A model generated the notes under the pieces. It did no database searches, was not told the DNA's origin, and was given only the letters and a program-made list of their open reading frames with translations. Below are positions 51,001 to 51,482 of a stretch of DNA of 51,482 bases, piece after piece; position 1 is the first letter of the stretch, and each line of letters begins with the position of its first letter. The DNA is taken from NCBI GenBank assembly GCA_014238065.1, contig JABABU010000011.1, positions 1-51,482 of the forward strand, in the 5' to 3' direction. The stretch comes from Actinomycetota bacterium (lineage in GTDB: Bacteria > Actinomycetota > Acidimicrobiia > Acidimicrobiales > Poriferisodalaceae). The translations under genes and the position numbers were made by a program.

Positions 51001-51208
51001 GGCCGTGATGGGGAAGCCCGTTGGCGAAGGGAGGGCCGTCATAGAACACGTATTCATTCTCAGATGGGCGCTGATCGATCGATCCCTTGAACACTTCGGC
51101 GCTGGCCCACCGCTCGAGCGCTCTGTGCTCGATGGCCGGAAAATCGGCCCGCGGGGCAACGTCTGGATACGGCGATCCATGGTGCGTGTTGTCGGGCGGT
51201 GTCGTCAT
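48023..51208 (-). CDS. ileS: Isoleucyl-tRNA synthetase, eukaryote-like (type 2)
   Basis: A 1061-residue class I synthetase charging tRNA-Ile. HHGH at 67-70 (in [21 protein letters not shown]) is the HIGH motif and KLSKR ([14 protein letters not shown]) the KMSKS loop; an editing domain lies between. The GLPHxGH and [10 protein letters not shown] wording and the length fit the eukaryote-like type 2 IleRS, associated with mupirocin tolerance, rather than the usual bacterial type. No clear T-box leader was found in the 197-nt upstream gap. Confidence 0.95.
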   Translation of the reverse strand: [1061 protein letters not shown]

Positions 51209-51367
51209 TTCGGCTGGTGTCCAGTTTCGCTTCGATCAATCTTCGAGGCTACTGGCTCAAATCGGGGCGTCAGCGGCGTTTCTCAGGTCCGACGCTCCTG
51301 GCAGCACAGCTATTTCGATGTTGTGGTCTGCTGACGAATACGCCGTGTAATCGCACCTGCGATTCCC

Positions 51368-51373
51368 TACAAT
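51368..51373 (+). promoter_or_regulatory. -10 (TACAAT) of the Lys/Ala-rich gene
   Basis: TACAAT, near-consensus, with a weak GTGTAA 17 bp upstream (51345-51350). The leader is about 25-30 nt and contains GGGGAG 4-5 nt before ATG 51406. Confidence 0.5.
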
Positions 51374-51405
51374 GCGACGTTCGCGCTACGGAGCAGGGGA
51401 GCCCC

Positions 51406-51482
51406 ATGGCCGTGCCCAAGAAGTCATCAGCGAAAAAGACAGCATCGAAGAAGGCCGCTCCGAAGAAGGCCGCTCCGAAGAA
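51406..51482 (+). CDS. N-terminus of a Lys/Ala-rich protein (partial), possibly TraR/DksA type
   Basis: Cut by the window end; only 25 full codons are present. The protein begins MAVPKKSSAKKTASKKAAP and enters a KKAAP repeat. In other actinomycetes a DksA/TraR zinc-finger protein with such a basic tail lies beside ileS, so that is the best guess; a histone H1-like protein is the alternative. The start is supported by GGGGAG just upstream and a TACAAT -10. Confidence 0.6.
   Translation, partial: MAVPKKSSAKKTASKKAAPKKAAPK
51448..51482 (+). repeat. 15-bp in-frame tandem repeat (KKAAP codons)
   Basis: AAGAAGGCCGCTCCG at 51448-51462 and 51463-51477, with a third copy starting at 51478 and cut by the end. 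Each unit encodes KKAAP. Confidence 0.85.

Noticed and set aside
51209..51405. T-box leader for ileS
   Set aside because: The conserved GGGTGGNACC-type T-box sequence is not present upstream; only a short CTGGACACCAG dyad was seen.
1..51482. CRISPR arrays, tRNA or rRNA genes, insertion sequences, prophage
   Set aside because: No regularly spaced repeats, cloverleaf-like sequences, transposase or phage motifs were seen on either strand by eye.

Overview
The window looks like a chromosomal segment from a high-GC actinomycete. It carries an actinobacterial division and cell wall (dcw) cluster without ftsA, followed by sepF, yggT and divIVA. It also has mtrAB with a GerMN lipoprotein, and a PimB'-SRPBCC-ROK neighbourhood resembling the Rv2185c-Rv2191 region of Mycobacterium. 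Many starts lack a Shine-Dalgarno (SD) sequence but have a TANNNT-like hexamer 6-9 nt upstream, which suggests leaderless mRNAs. I infer a deep-branching member of the Acidimicrobiia, from gene content and style only. No phage, insertion sequence, CRISPR array, tRNA or rRNA was seen.

Layout. (1) 14-3311: a DEDDh exonuclease/GIY-YIG nuclease under two tandem LexA-type boxes, a divergent NYN-domain nuclease, and a small four-cysteine protein. (2) 3345-10098: queG-like reductase, PimB'-like mannosyltransferase, a membrane-SRPBCC fusion, a ROK kinase, convergent glpK, then pfkA. (3) 10185-14674: a potassium uptake block trkA-trkH-trkH in which the first TrkH lacks a selectivity-filter glycine. 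(4) 14677-18527, minus strand: inositol-phosphatase family gene, then mtrA-mtrB-GerMN lipoprotein. (5) 18596-20931: Nudix hydrolase, dinB, DUF3040 protein. (6) 20934-25453, minus strand: MoxR ATPase, DUF58 protein and transglutaminase. (7) 25580-29344: a second ROK protein, an acyl-CoA dehydrogenase, a 90-residue gene with no standard start codon, an HNH endonuclease and a lipoate-ligase-like protein. (8) 29345-44155: a 320-bp regulatory region, then mraZ-rsmH-ftsL-ftsI-murE-mraY-murD-ftsW-murG-murC-murB-ftsQ, mostly joined by 4-nt ATGA/GTGA overlaps, then ftsZ with its own promoter. murF is absent. (9) 44173-48016: pgeF, yggS, sepF, yggT, divIVA. (10) 48023-51482: eukaryote-like ileS on the minus strand and the start of a Lys/Ala-rich protein.

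The most interesting DNA lies around the head of the dcw cluster. Upstream of mraZ are a LexA-type box, an 18-bp perfect palindrome, and a promoter overlapped by four MraZ-like boxes at exact 10-bp spacing. Between mraZ and rsmH, a 28-bp-stem RNA structure sits inside what would otherwise be read as an N-terminal extension of RsmH; position and context match the actinobacterial mraW RNA motif. All assignments are by reading the sequence; no database search was run.
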